NCBI GenBank assembly: GCA_047623555.1
Contig: JBLHMP010000007.1
Span: forward strand, 1-64,000
Direction of reading: 5' to 3'
DNA length: 64,000 bases
Source: NORP181 sp047623555
GTDB lineage: Bacteria; Pseudomonadota; Alphaproteobacteria; Rhodobacterales; Rhodobacteraceae
The translations under genes were made by a program, and so were the position numbers. Position 1 is the first letter of the stretch. Each line of letters opens with the position of its first letter. Below the pieces are notes generated by a model, which saw only the letters and a list, made by a program, of their open reading frames with translations, searched no databases and had not been told where the DNA came from. Below, one piece after another: positions 8,881 to 16,932 of this stretch.

Positions 8881-9642
8881 ATGTCCCGTTTACTGGATCG
8901 GCTTTCAAATGCGCGCACCTTGCGACGCTGGCGCAAAGCAGCCCGTGGCGCTGAGCAACTTGCCTTGCCGCTTTTGCGGGCGCAGCGCAACGAAGCCCGC
9001 AAACTGCGCATGCATCTGGATCGTCTGATCCATGTCGCCGAAGGTCGTTTGGCGCTGCCCCAAATCGGATCCTCGTATTTTGCCCGCCCACACGGAACGG
9101 ATTGGTCCTGGCGGCCTGGCCTTTGGCGCGGGCCGTTACCGTCTCCGGGTCTGTCATCCGTGCCCAGCAAATCAATGCTGGGCGACGAGGTGACCCTGTT
9201 TCATGATTGCGACAATTCCGAACTGACCCTGCGCCAACTGCGCAACACCCACGAAGAAGACCTCGCGCCATACGGGCTACGAATGGACGTTTTCAAATTC
9301 GACGGCTCGTTCCTGTCGCTGGTCATCGACCTGCCCCAGGGCGCAACCAACGGGCTGACGCGCAACCATCTGCTGCGATTCAATACGATCATCGAAGTCG
9401 AAAAACCTCTTGAGATTTTTTGTCGGCTGAACATCAAACACGGCCCCAACACAGAACAGCTCGTGCGCGAACTGCCTTTGAACGAAAAGGATGTGATGGT
9501 CGAATTTGATCTGGCCTATTCCAAACTGAACGAAAAGCGGATTGAACGGGCTTGGCTGGACCTGATTTTTGAAGCCCCCGATTTTAATCAGGTGATCCTG
9601 CGGGATGTCACCTTTGTCCGCCTTCAGCGCGCCGCGATATAG
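8881..9642 (+). CDS. Uncharacterised protein, probably DUF6478 family
   Basis: A 253-residue soluble protein. The first 60 residues are very basic and helical (LSNARTLRRWRKAARGAEQ, RAQRNEARKLRMHLDRL). The remainder looks like a beta-rich domain, with W-rich GTDWSWRPGLWRGPL near 75-90 and the end EAPDFNQVILRDVTFVRLQRA. From memory this resembles the DUF6478 family of Rhodobacteraceae; no function is known to me. The start at 8881 is preferred over in-frame GTG (8866) and ATG (8869) codons because the GAGGA ribosome-binding site at 8871-8875 is correctly spaced only for 8881. The next gene starts 12 bases downstream, so the two are probably co-transcribed. Confidence 0.78.
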   Translation: MSRLLDRLSNARTLRRWRKAARGAEQLALPLLRAQRNEARKLRMHLDRLIHVAEGRLALPQIGSSYFARPHGTDWSWRPGLWRGPLPSPGLSSVPSKSMLGDEVTLFHDCDNSELTLRQLRNTHEEDLAPYGLRMDVFKFDGSFLSLVIDLPQGATNGLTRNHLLRFNTIIEVEKPLEIFCRLNIKHGPNTEQLVRELPLNEKDVMVEFDLAYSKLNEKRIERAWLDLIFEAPDFNQVILRDVTFVRLQRAAI

Positions 9643-9654
9643 GAAACAGACCTG

Positions 9655-10032
9655 ATGAGCGACCTGACCCTGACAAAAACCCTGATGCGCAATGGCGTAT
9701 GGCAGGGGGTTATCACCAGCACTGGTGATACCGCCGTGCGGCCAGATATTACAGTGATGTATCTGGACCAACCTGTCGAAAAAACCGAGCTGAAAGAAGG
9801 CCCTGACGCCGGTCAGTGGACGCTACAGATTCCGGTGCCAACCCATGCCATCGCCGACGGGGTGCAGACCTTTGTGGTTTTTGACAAGGTTGATAGCAGC
9901 AAACTGGCGTATTTCACGCTAATTGCAGGCGATCCTTTGGCCGACGATATGCGCGCCGAAATCGAGTTGCTGCGCGCCGAGCTGGACATGCTCAAACGTG
10001 CGTTTCGGCGGCATTGTCTGGAAACTATGTAG
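9655..10032 (+). CDS. Uncharacterised 125-residue protein
   Basis: A 125-residue protein without signal peptide or membrane segments. The first 95 residues look like a small beta-sandwich (GVWQGVITSTGDTAVRPDI, TFVVFDKVDSSKLAYFTLIAG). The last 30 form a charged helix with a coiled-coil pattern (MRAEIELLRAELDMLKRAF), which suggests oligomerisation. I do not recognise the family. It follows the DUF6478-like gene by 12 bases and probably belongs to the same transcript. Its TAG stop lies inside the left arm of the inverted repeat at 10029-10088, so its last codons may have been altered when that element arrived. Confidence 0.68.
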   Translation: MSDLTLTKTLMRNGVWQGVITSTGDTAVRPDITVMYLDQPVEKTELKEGPDAGQWTLQIPVPTHAIADGVQTFVVFDKVDSSKLAYFTLIAGDPLADDMRAEIELLRAELDMLKRAFRRHCLETM

Positions 10033-10088
10033 GGTGGGTGAAAACCCACGCCTTTTCTAAAACCAGCGTGGGTTTTCACCCACCCTAC
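10029..10088. repeat. Perfect 23-bp inverted repeat between convergent genes
   Basis: Arms 10029-10051 and 10066-10088 are exact reverse complements (23 of 23), with a 14-base loop CTTTTCTAAAACCA. Each arm contains the TAG stop codon of the gene that runs into it: 10030-10032 for the plus-strand gene and 10085-10087 for the minus-strand gene. The arms contain GGGTGGGTGAAAACCCACGC, a composition typical of REP/MITE-like palindromes. In RNA it would form a very stable hairpin from either strand and so probably acts as a two-way terminator. Confidence 0.9.
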
Positions 10089-11407
10089 GCCAAGACAAAA
10101 TGCATCTGTGCATATTGCGCCCGCAGGTTTGCGACTTCGCCAGCCAAATCCTCAGGCGCATTACTGTTTAGCCCACGCACAACCAGCGCCGCGATTTCAC
10201 CCACATTGTCCGGCGTCACGCCCCACCGCACCAATTCCGGTGTGCCAATCCGCAATCCGTTCATATCGCCCTCGACCGCGTCGATTGGCAATCCAATGCC
10301 ACACGCCAGAAACCCCGCCTTGCGGAGTTTCTTGGACGCCGATTGTCCGCCGCCATAAGCCGCAGCTTTGACCGCGAACTGATGTGACCTGGTGAAGCCC
10401 TGCGTTTGTGCAAACACCGGCACACCTGCGCCATCCAACGCCGCCGCAAACGCCTGAGCGGTGGTGATCATCACCGCGGCATAGTCGCGCCCGTAGTCGC
10501 GCCAATCCAGCATTGTCACCGCCAAGGCTGCGGATTTGGCCGCGTCAAAATTCGCAGTCATGCCCGGAAACGCGATCTGGTCCAGTCGTTGTGCCAGATC
10601 GGCATCATTGGTCACGATCAAGCCGCCCGCCGGGCCACCAAGGCTTTTGTACGTGCTCATCGTCATCAGATGCGCGCCCTCAGCCAAGGGGTCGGGCCAC
10701 GCTTTGCCCGCGATAATGCCACATTGGTGCGCCGCATCAAACAGCACTTTGGCGCCGACCAGATCGGCAATTTCGCGCACTTCGCGGACCGGATGTGCGA
10801 ACAGATTCAGGCTGCCGCCAATGGTGATCAGCTTAGGCCGCACCTTTAGCGCCAGTGCGCGCAAAGCCTCTAGATCAACGGTATATCCATCAGCGTTCAC
10901 CGGAGCCGGATGTGACACCAGCCCATAAAGCCCGGCGCAGCCATCCCCGTGGTGTGTCACATGCCCGCCAATTGACGCCGGTGGCGCAATGATTGCATCG
11001 CCAGGTTTGCAGGTCGCCATAAACGCATACAGGTTGCCAATGGCGCCGGAAGGGACGCGGATTTCGGCGAATTTCGCCCCAAACACTTCGGCGCAGAGTT
11101 CGGCTGAGATAACCTCGATCTCTTCGATGGCCTCAAGCCCCATTTCGTATTTGTCGCCCGGATATCCCAGTGACGGGCGGCTGCCGATGCCGGTGGATAA
11201 CAGCGCCTCGGCACGAGGATTCATCACATTGGTGGCCGGGTTCAGGTTAAAACACTGCTGCTCGTGGATGGCGCGGTTTTCATCGGCCAAGGCTTCGATC
11301 CGGCGGGCAATGGTCTGACTGTCCGCCTGCGCCGTCTGCGCCGCGTAGGACTGAATCAGGGTTTCACAGGCCTCAGGCACCCAAGGGCGATAGTTCAGCG
11401 CAGTCAT
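10085..11407 (-). CDS. Divergent serine-hydroxymethyltransferase-fold PLP enzyme
   Basis: A 440-residue fold-type I PLP enzyme related to serine hydroxymethyltransferase. K254 in STYKSLGGPAGG matches the PLP lysine of the SHMT motif TTHKTLxGPRGG, and the upstream DAAHQCGII matches DMAHxAGLI. Residues needed by folate-dependent SHMT differ. The AEGYPG motif that carries the active-site glutamate reads SLGYPG, the following tyrosine pair is replaced (DKYEMG), and the His before the PLP lysine is Tyr. It may therefore be an aldolase- or lyase-type enzyme rather than GlyA. The start at 11407 (MTALNYRPW) follows AAAGGAGA with good spacing. The TAG stop lies inside the 23-bp inverted repeat. Confidence 0.8.
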   Translation of the reverse strand: MTALNYRPWVPEACETLIQSYAAQTAQADSQTIARRIEALADENRAIHEQQCFNLNPATNVMNPRAEALLSTGIGSRPSLGYPGDKYEMGLEAIEEIEVISAELCAEVFGAKFAEIRVPSGAIGNLYAFMATCKPGDAIIAPPASIGGHVTHHGDGCAGLYGLVSHPAPVNADGYTVDLEALRALALKVRPKLITIGGSLNLFAHPVREVREIADLVGAKVLFDAAHQCGIIAGKAWPDPLAEGAHLMTMSTYKSLGGPAGGLIVTNDADLAQRLDQIAFPGMTANFDAAKSAALAVTMLDWRDYGRDYAAVMITTAQAFAAALDGAGVPVFAQTQGFTRSHQFAVKAAAYGGGQSASKKLRKAGFLACGIGLPIDAVEGDMNGLRIGTPELVRWGVTPDNVGEIAALVVRGLNSNAPEDLAGEVANLRAQYAQMHFVLA

Positions 11408-11562
11408 GATCAATGTCTCCTTTAACGGTGCCAGAGAACAACATGCGCACAACACCCAATGCAACCACGATTAGCGACATTAAGAGTAAAATTCGTGACC
11501 TGAAAACGACAAATGGCCGCGCAGTTAAGCACGACCATTCAGTTAGCTTCAAACCGCTTTGC

Positions 11563-12897
11563 TTATTTGTTGACGGACAAAGCCGACACGCCGGTCAATA
11601 GATCAACCGCATAGGCCAGCTGATGATCATTTTCACGCAGATCTGCCGCAGCCTGTGCCTTGGCACGGTCCTCTTCGATTTGCAGGATCTCGTCATCGGT
11701 CAGGCTGTCATTGTTCAGGCTGCCGCGCAGGTCTGCCTCAGAGCGGAAGCGGTTGGGTGTAGCCTCTTCTTCTTCGTCATCAGGGCTACGACGCGGCTGC
11801 TCCACAAGAATGTCCGGGGACACGCCCAGCGCCTGAATAGACCGGCCTGATGGCGTGTAATACCGTGCAGTGGTCAGGCGCATGGCCCCTTCACTGCGCA
11901 GTGGCATCACCGTCTGAACCGAGCCTTTGCCAAAGCTTTTGGTGCCAACGATGATCGCCCGGCGATGATCCTGCAAAGCACCGGCAACGATTTCGGATGC
12001 CGAAGCAGAGCCACCGTTGATCAGGACAACAACCGGTTTGCCCTCGGCCAAATCACCCGGTGTAGCGTTAAACCGATCCCCATCTTCGGGGTTGCGGCCA
12101 CGGGTGCTGACGATTTCACCTTCTTCAAGGAACGCGTCAGAAACACTGATCGCTTGCGTCAACAGACCACCGGGATTGTTGCGTAGGTCCAGAATAATAC
12201 CGTTGATATTGTCGATACCACCTGCGGCCTCGACCTGTTCATTGAACCCGGACACAAGGTTGGGTGTGGTCTGGTCATTGAACGTGGTGATCCGCAGAAC
12301 GATAGATTTGCCTTCGGTCCGCGACCGAACGGCAGTCAATTTGATGGTATCGCGAATAATAGATACGTCAAACGGTTCGGGTTCACCTTCGCGCACGATG
12401 GTGACGATGATTTCAGACCCAACCGGGCCGCGCATCAGATCGACCGCTTTGTTCAGCGTCAGGCCCAGAATGCTTTCGCCATCCACCTGAGTGATGAAAT
12501 CACCGGCCTCGATCCCGGCTTCATCCGCAGGGGTGCCATCCATCGGCGACACCACTTTGACAAAGCCATCTTCTTGCGTGACCTCAATGCCAAGACCGCC
12601 AAATTCGCCCCGGGTCTGCACCCGCATGGCAACCGCATCTTTCGGCGAAAGATAGCTGGAATGCGGATCAAGCGAGGTCAGCATTCCATCTATCGCCGCC
12701 TCGATGAGTTCGGATTCATCAACCTCTTCGACATATTGCGCGCGAATACGTTCAAATATGTCGCCAAACAGATCCAACTGCTCATAGACACTGGACGTCT
12801 TGGCGCCCTCTTGCGCCAACAGCGGCCCTGCAATCTGCGTCGTGGCAAGAATGCCCGCCACAGTACCGCCCAACGCGGCCATCACAAACTTCTTCAT
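11563..12897 (-). CDS. ctpA: Carboxy-terminal processing protease (S41)
   Basis: A 444-residue periplasmic serine protease that trims C-termini of envelope proteins. It has an N-terminal signal or anchor (MKKFVMAALGGTVAGILATTQIAG), a PDZ domain near residues 97-170 (GEFGGLGIEV, GLTLNKAVDLMRG) and the S41 catalytic domain with S299 (SASASEIVAGAL), K324 and Q328 (SFGKGSVQ), matching the Ser/Lys dyad spacing of the family. The C-terminal tail is acidic. It follows the EnvC-like gene by three bases in the gpmI operon, and such proteases often regulate murein hydrolases, so the pairing is meaningful. Confidence 0.95.
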   Translation of the reverse strand: MKKFVMAALGGTVAGILATTQIAGPLLAQEGAKTSSVYEQLDLFGDIFERIRAQYVEEVDESELIEAAIDGMLTSLDPHSSYLSPKDAVAMRVQTRGEFGGLGIEVTQEDGFVKVVSPMDGTPADEAGIEAGDFITQVDGESILGLTLNKAVDLMRGPVGSEIIVTIVREGEPEPFDVSIIRDTIKLTAVRSRTEGKSIVLRITTFNDQTTPNLVSGFNEQVEAAGGIDNINGIILDLRNNPGGLLTQAISVSDAFLEEGEIVSTRGRNPEDGDRFNATPGDLAEGKPVVVLINGGSASASEIVAGALQDHRRAIIVGTKSFGKGSVQTVMPLRSEGAMRLTTARYYTPSGRSIQALGVSPDILVEQPRRSPDDEEEEATPNRFRSEADLRGSLNNDSLTDDEILQIEEDRAKAQAAADLRENDHQLAYAVDLLTGVSALSVNK

Positions 12898-12900
12898 GCT

Positions 12901-14040
12901 TTATTGTCCATCCTTGTCGGTTTGGAACCACGTTTCGGGGTCCACAGGGCTGCCACCCTCTCTAACTTCTATATAGAGCGATTCTGAGCGCCCGCCACCA
13001 GTGCCATCACCGCTAATTGATAGAATAGCACCACTTTCGGGCGCACTCCCGCCCATTAATCCAATTGGGGCCCCCGCAGGGATCACCTGACCGGCCTCAC
13101 CAAATACATCTTGTAGCCCAGAGAGCACAAATAAGATGCCCGGTTTGGGTTCAAGGATCATCACATTCCCAAGATCAAGCAATGGACCACGATAGCGGAT
13201 TGTCGACGCGGTTGGCGCCGTCACCAGCGCCCGGGGCCGCGTGGCAATGATGATGCCATCACGTGTAATCCCGGCGGCATCGGCCTCACCAGCATGGTGC
13301 AGGATCAACCCGCGCACCGGCAAACGCACCAACCCTTTGAGACCGGAAATATCCACCTGCGCCGCAGGGATATCCACATTCGCAACCTCAGAAAGCCCGG
13401 TGGCAAACCCATCAAGCGTTTCGATGGACGATATCAGAATGGCTATGCTCACCGGATCCTCAACAAAGCGCTGCGGCAGGTCCGTGCGATCCGCAACTGC
13501 CTGGCTCAGCTCGGCCCGGGCGGTCTGCGCCCCGGCCAGCCCGTTTTCCAAGGTATCAGCCGCGTTCTCTTGCAACAGACGCAGGGTTTGCACCTCTTGC
13601 AGATCATTGCGCAGGCTTTGTGCCTTTGCATGCAACGCTGGCGTGATCTCGGCCAGCATCATGCCAGACCGGGCACTGCCGATTGGCCCCGACGGATGCA
13701 ACAACAACACCTGAGGAGGCGCGGTTTCGATGGTCTGCAGAATGCCCAACAGGTTGGCAATTTCGTCCTGGCGCGCCTGCAAGTGACGGCTCACCTGGGC
13801 CTCTCGGGTTGCGGCACGGCGCAGACCCTCGCGCATCGCCTCTAGTCCCGACTCATAGGACCGCACGATTTCTGTCAACGCCCTGACCCGGTCGCGGGGA
13901 CCTTTGGCCGCCTCAAGCGCCACAGTCGCCGCATCCAACTGCGCGGCGGCCGCAAGGGCCGCATCGGCCGTCTTGTTTTGGGCACTGACCGCCCCCCCGG
14001 TCCAGAGCAGCACCATCAACAGGGCAGACCGCAGGATCAT
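12901..14040 (-). CDS. EnvC-like murein hydrolase activator (degenerate LytM/M23)
   Basis: A 379-residue exported protein with a signal peptide (MILRSALLMVLLWTGGAVSA), a long coiled-coil region of about 20-210 rich in A, L, E and Q, and a C-terminal LytM-like domain ending EVREGGSPVDPETWF. The zinc ligands of active M23 peptidases are missing: the HG of the central strand reads EP (VMILEPKPG), the YxHL motif reads FVLSGL, and the LHFE motif reads LYIE. This is the pattern of EnvC, which activates amidases at the division site rather than cutting itself. It overlaps gpmI by four bases and precedes ctpA by three. Confidence 0.88.
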   Translation of the reverse strand: MILRSALLMVLLWTGGAVSAQNKTADAALAAAAQLDAATVALEAAKGPRDRVRALTEIVRSYESGLEAMREGLRRAATREAQVSRHLQARQDEIANLLGILQTIETAPPQVLLLHPSGPIGSARSGMMLAEITPALHAKAQSLRNDLQEVQTLRLLQENAADTLENGLAGAQTARAELSQAVADRTDLPQRFVEDPVSIAILISSIETLDGFATGLSEVANVDIPAAQVDISGLKGLVRLPVRGLILHHAGEADAAGITRDGIIIATRPRALVTAPTASTIRYRGPLLDLGNVMILEPKPGILFVLSGLQDVFGEAGQVIPAGAPIGLMGGSAPESGAILSISGDGTGGGRSESLYIEVREGGSPVDPETWFQTDKDGQ

Positions 14041-15539
14041 ACGATCAGGCTCTTGCCGGTCATCTCGGGTGGTTTGGGTAATCCCATCAGGTCGAGCAGG
14101 GTTGGCGCCAGATCAGACAACCGCCCGTCGCGCAAATTTGCCCCCTCTGGCCCGCCGACCAGCATCACCGGCACCGGGTTGGTTGTATGCGCCGTATGTG
14201 GCCCGCCAGTTTCCGGGTTGATCATCATTTCGCAATTGCCATGATCCGCCGTGACGATCATCGCGCCACCTACCATTCTTAGCACACCAAGAACCCGCGC
14301 CAGACCTTTGTCGACGGCTTCGCAGGCCCGGATTGCGGCCTGTAAATCACCAGTATGGCCAACCATATCGGGGTTTGCATAATTGGTGACAATCAGGTCA
14401 TAGCCATCGTGGATTGCTCCAACAAAGGCATCCGTCACCTCGCCAGCCGACATCTCTGGCTGCAAATCATAGGTCGCCACATTCGGCGATTTCGCCATAT
14501 AACGGTCTTCGCCAACCTCGGGTGTTTCTTTGCCGCCATTCAGGAAAAACGTCACATGCGGGTATTTTTCGGTCTCCGCCAACCGAAATTGGCGCAACCC
14601 CTGTGCCGCGACCCACGCGCCCAGCGTGTTGGCAATCTTGGCCTTGGGATAGGCCGCTGTCATGTATTTGCTGTGTGCTTCGGAATAATCCACCATGCCC
14701 AGCAACGCGGCAAGCTTTGGGCGCGGCCCGGTTTCAAACGCATCAAACCCTGACTGCCCGATGGCCGCCAAAATCTCGCGTGCCCGATCGGCCCGAAAAT
14801 TCAGGCAAAACAGCCCGTCACTATCCTGAACACCGGCAAAGTCACCAATGACCGTCGCTGGCACAAATTCATCCGTTACCCCATCGGCGTAGGCCGTGTT
14901 CACCGCGTCTTTGGCCGTGGTCGCACACGCGCCTTTACCCCGGATCATCGCGCCGTAGGCCGTGGCAACCCGATCCCAGCGGTTGTCGCGGTCCATGGCA
15001 AAATAGCGCCCGATGACGGTGGCAATCGACAGGCTTTCAGGCAGCTGATCAAAATACCCCAACGCCGAAGACGGCGCCACATCCCGCCCATCGGTTATCG
15101 CATGCAATACAACTGGCACACCAGACTCCGCAATCACATCCGCGGCCGCAATGATATGGCGCAAATGCCCATGCACACCGCCATCCGACACCACACCCAT
15201 CAAATGCGCAGTCCCGCCACTCGCCTGCAACGTGGCGATAAAATCCAACAGCGCCACGTTGCGCGCAAAACTGCCATCCTCAATCGCCAGATCAATCTGT
15301 CCCAAATCCATCGCCACCACCCGGCCCGCGCCGATATTGGTATGGCCAACCTCAGAATTGCCCATCTGCCCGCCGGGCAATCCCACATCCGGGCCATGGG
15401 TAATCAACTGCGCATGTGCCCCCTGCATGAGAGCATCAAAAGTTGGCGTATTCGCAAGATACGGCGCGTTGGCCACGGTTTCGTCCGACAGCCCCCAACC
15501 ATCCAAAATACACAACACTACAGGCTTGGGCACAGTCAT
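14037..15539 (-). CDS. gpmI: 2,3-bisphosphoglycerate-independent phosphoglycerate mutase
   Basis: A 500-residue manganese-dependent mutase interconverting 3- and 2-phosphoglycerate. The alkaline-phosphatase-like metal motif VVLCILDGWGLS opens the protein; the phosphoserine motif GNSEVGH lies near residue 63, and DVAPSSALGY, FRADRAREI, YANPDMVGHTG and TADHGNCE follow. The start at 15539 (MTVPKPVV) is preferred over an ATG three bases upstream and another 27 bases upstream because GGAG lies seven bases before it. The stop overlaps the EnvC-like start (ATGA). The linkage gpmI-envC-ctpA is conserved in alphaproteobacteria. Confidence 0.96.
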   Translation of the reverse strand: MTVPKPVVLCILDGWGLSDETVANAPYLANTPTFDALMQGAHAQLITHGPDVGLPGGQMGNSEVGHTNIGAGRVVAMDLGQIDLAIEDGSFARNVALLDFIATLQASGGTAHLMGVVSDGGVHGHLRHIIAAADVIAESGVPVVLHAITDGRDVAPSSALGYFDQLPESLSIATVIGRYFAMDRDNRWDRVATAYGAMIRGKGACATTAKDAVNTAYADGVTDEFVPATVIGDFAGVQDSDGLFCLNFRADRAREILAAIGQSGFDAFETGPRPKLAALLGMVDYSEAHSKYMTAAYPKAKIANTLGAWVAAQGLRQFRLAETEKYPHVTFFLNGGKETPEVGEDRYMAKSPNVATYDLQPEMSAGEVTDAFVGAIHDGYDLIVTNYANPDMVGHTGDLQAAIRACEAVDKGLARVLGVLRMVGGAMIVTADHGNCEMMINPETGGPHTAHTTNPVPVMLVGGPEGANLRDGRLSDLAPTLLDLMGLPKPPEMTGKSLIV

Positions 15540-15629
15540 CATCCGGCTCCGGTAAAAAACGTTCACTGCCTTCTACCTGCTGCTGCCCCCGGGGTGAACA
15601 GCTTTTCCACACTTGCGCACCCGCCCCGG

Positions 15630-15654
15630 TTCTTCTCGTCAAAAATACCTAAAA
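15630..15654. repeat. Short dispersed intergenic repeat (short form)
   Basis: TTCTTCTCGTC followed by AAAAATACCTAAAA. A nearly identical copy lies at 45011-45035, and the first half recurs in the long form at 51814-51848. It sits between the divergent gpmI and DUF1203 genes. Confidence 0.6.
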
Positions 15655-15741
15655 TCCAACAGTGAGGCGCGGCAATGCGCATGAACCGGATCGCCAATCC
15701 CCCGGTTTCCAAAGCATAAGAGCCAAAACAGGAGCCCCAAA

Positions 15742-16218
15742 ATGATCCGCTTTTCCGCCCTCCCCACCGACACGACCCGCGCCTTGCAATCCGGCGCGCC
15801 CGATTCCTATGCAAATACCCCAGAACGCGCGGTGTCCGATGGAGGCGCCGTCCCGTGCAGACATTGCCTGCAACACATCCCCCAAGGTGCCGGGATGTTG
15901 ATCTTTGCCCATCGACCGTTTCCGGATTTGCACCCCTATGCCGAAACCGGTCCGATATTTCTGTGCGAGGATCTATGTGAGCGGCATGAGGACACAGGTA
16001 CGCCTCCTCCGGTCCTAACGACCTCGCCCGACTATCTGATCAAAGGCTATTTTGCGACGGACAGAATTGTATATGGCACCGGGATTGTGATTCCGGCGGA
16101 TAGGTTGACCGCTCAGGCTGAAACAATATTTCACGACCCGAATGTCGCCTACATCCACGTCCGATCTTCGCGCAATAACTGCTATCTGGCGCGGATTGAT
16201 CGCGAAGACGAATATTAG
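15742..16218 (+). CDS. DUF1203 protein
   Basis: A 158-residue cytoplasmic protein of the DUF1203 family. The visible family features are a CRHCLQHIPQGAGMLIFAH block near residues 39-57, then FLCEDLCERH and the C-terminal VAYIHVRSSRNNCYLARIDRE. Paired Cys and His residues (C39, C42 and later C73, C77, H79) could bind a metal, but that is inference. Function unknown. The start follows AGGAG with good spacing. It stands alone between the gpmI operon and a convergent TetR gene. Confidence 0.85.
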   Translation: MIRFSALPTDTTRALQSGAPDSYANTPERAVSDGGAVPCRHCLQHIPQGAGMLIFAHRPFPDLHPYAETGPIFLCEDLCERHEDTGTPPPVLTTSPDYLIKGYFATDRIVYGTGIVIPADRLTAQAETIFHDPNVAYIHVRSSRNNCYLARIDREDEY

Positions 16219-16244
16219 GTTCGGACAAAGTAAAATTCGGCCCT

Positions 16245-16838
16245 TCAATCCCTTTGTATCAGCTTCAGAAATACAGCAAACGCCATCTGGCTTCGATCTT
16301 CAATCTGTGATTTGTCCGGAACTGGCAACACGCCTATCGCCCGTTTAATTTGAAGGTCACCAATCAAAAGGCCAATATAACAATCGCTTAACATCTGTGC
16401 GTCGACACCGTGTTGCGCGCCGATTTCTTCAATCAGTTTCGCCAGAAGCGGTTGGATAACATTGCGCCCGCCTTCAGAGATCGCCGCCCCAAGCCCCCCT
16501 GTCGGATCAGCCGTCGCCGCCCGGTTCAGCAAAATCGCCTTTTCCCCCAGCAACATTGTCAACAATACCGGCGAAATATTTCTAAGCGTTTCGATGGGAT
16601 CAATTTGCTCTGCAACAGCCTCTTCCAAAATGATCTTAACGTTTGCGGCATTGTCGCGCACCATCGCAACAAAAAGCCCGCGTTTGTCCCCATACCAGCG
16701 ATACAATGTTTCGTTCGATGCTTTCGCCGTTTTGGCAATGCTAAGCATCGATGTACCGTCATAGCCTTTGGTTGCCAGTAGGCCATAGGCTGCTTGCGTG
16801 ATCTCATCATGCCTGATTTTTCTTTTATCATCGCGCAT
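16245..16838 (-). CDS. TetR/AcrR-family repressor
   Basis: A 197-residue regulator. Residues 7-55 form the N-terminal helix-turn-helix domain (ITQAAYGLLATKGYDGTSML, then ASNETLYRWYGDKRGLF). The rest is the ligand-binding domain. The start at 16838 (MRDDKRKIRH) is the first that fits the domain; the frame stays open to 16970 but that would run across the operator and the neighbouring gene. The ribosome-binding site is weak. It is divergent from a DUF1772-like membrane gene, and a 49-bp palindrome lies between them, so it most likely represses that gene and itself. Confidence 0.88.
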   Translation of the reverse strand: MRDDKRKIRHDEITQAAYGLLATKGYDGTSMLSIAKTAKASNETLYRWYGDKRGLFVAMVRDNAANVKIILEEAVAEQIDPIETLRNISPVLLTMLLGEKAILLNRAATADPTGGLGAAISEGGRNVIQPLLAKLIEEIGAQHGVDAQMLSDCYIGLLIGDLQIKRAIGVLPVPDKSQIEDRSQMAFAVFLKLIQRD

Positions 16839-16866
16839 CTTAATATCCAAATATCCTTTGCCATCA

Positions 16867-16915
16867 CCCGTACACTTCGTTACTGATTCCGTAAATACGT
16901 AACAGTGTGTACGGG
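16867..16915. promoter_or_regulatory. Probable TetR operator: 49-bp interrupted palindrome
   Basis: The intergenic region has exact two-fold symmetry in two blocks around a centre at 16891: CCCGTACAC (16867-16875) with GTGTACGGG (16907-16915), and GTTAC (16879-16883) with GTAAC (16899-16903). The span could hold two repressor dimers. It lies just upstream of the GGAGG ribosome-binding site of the plus-strand gene and 28 bases before the TetR start. Confidence 0.75.
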
Positions 16916-16932
16916 TAACGGAGGCATTTATA

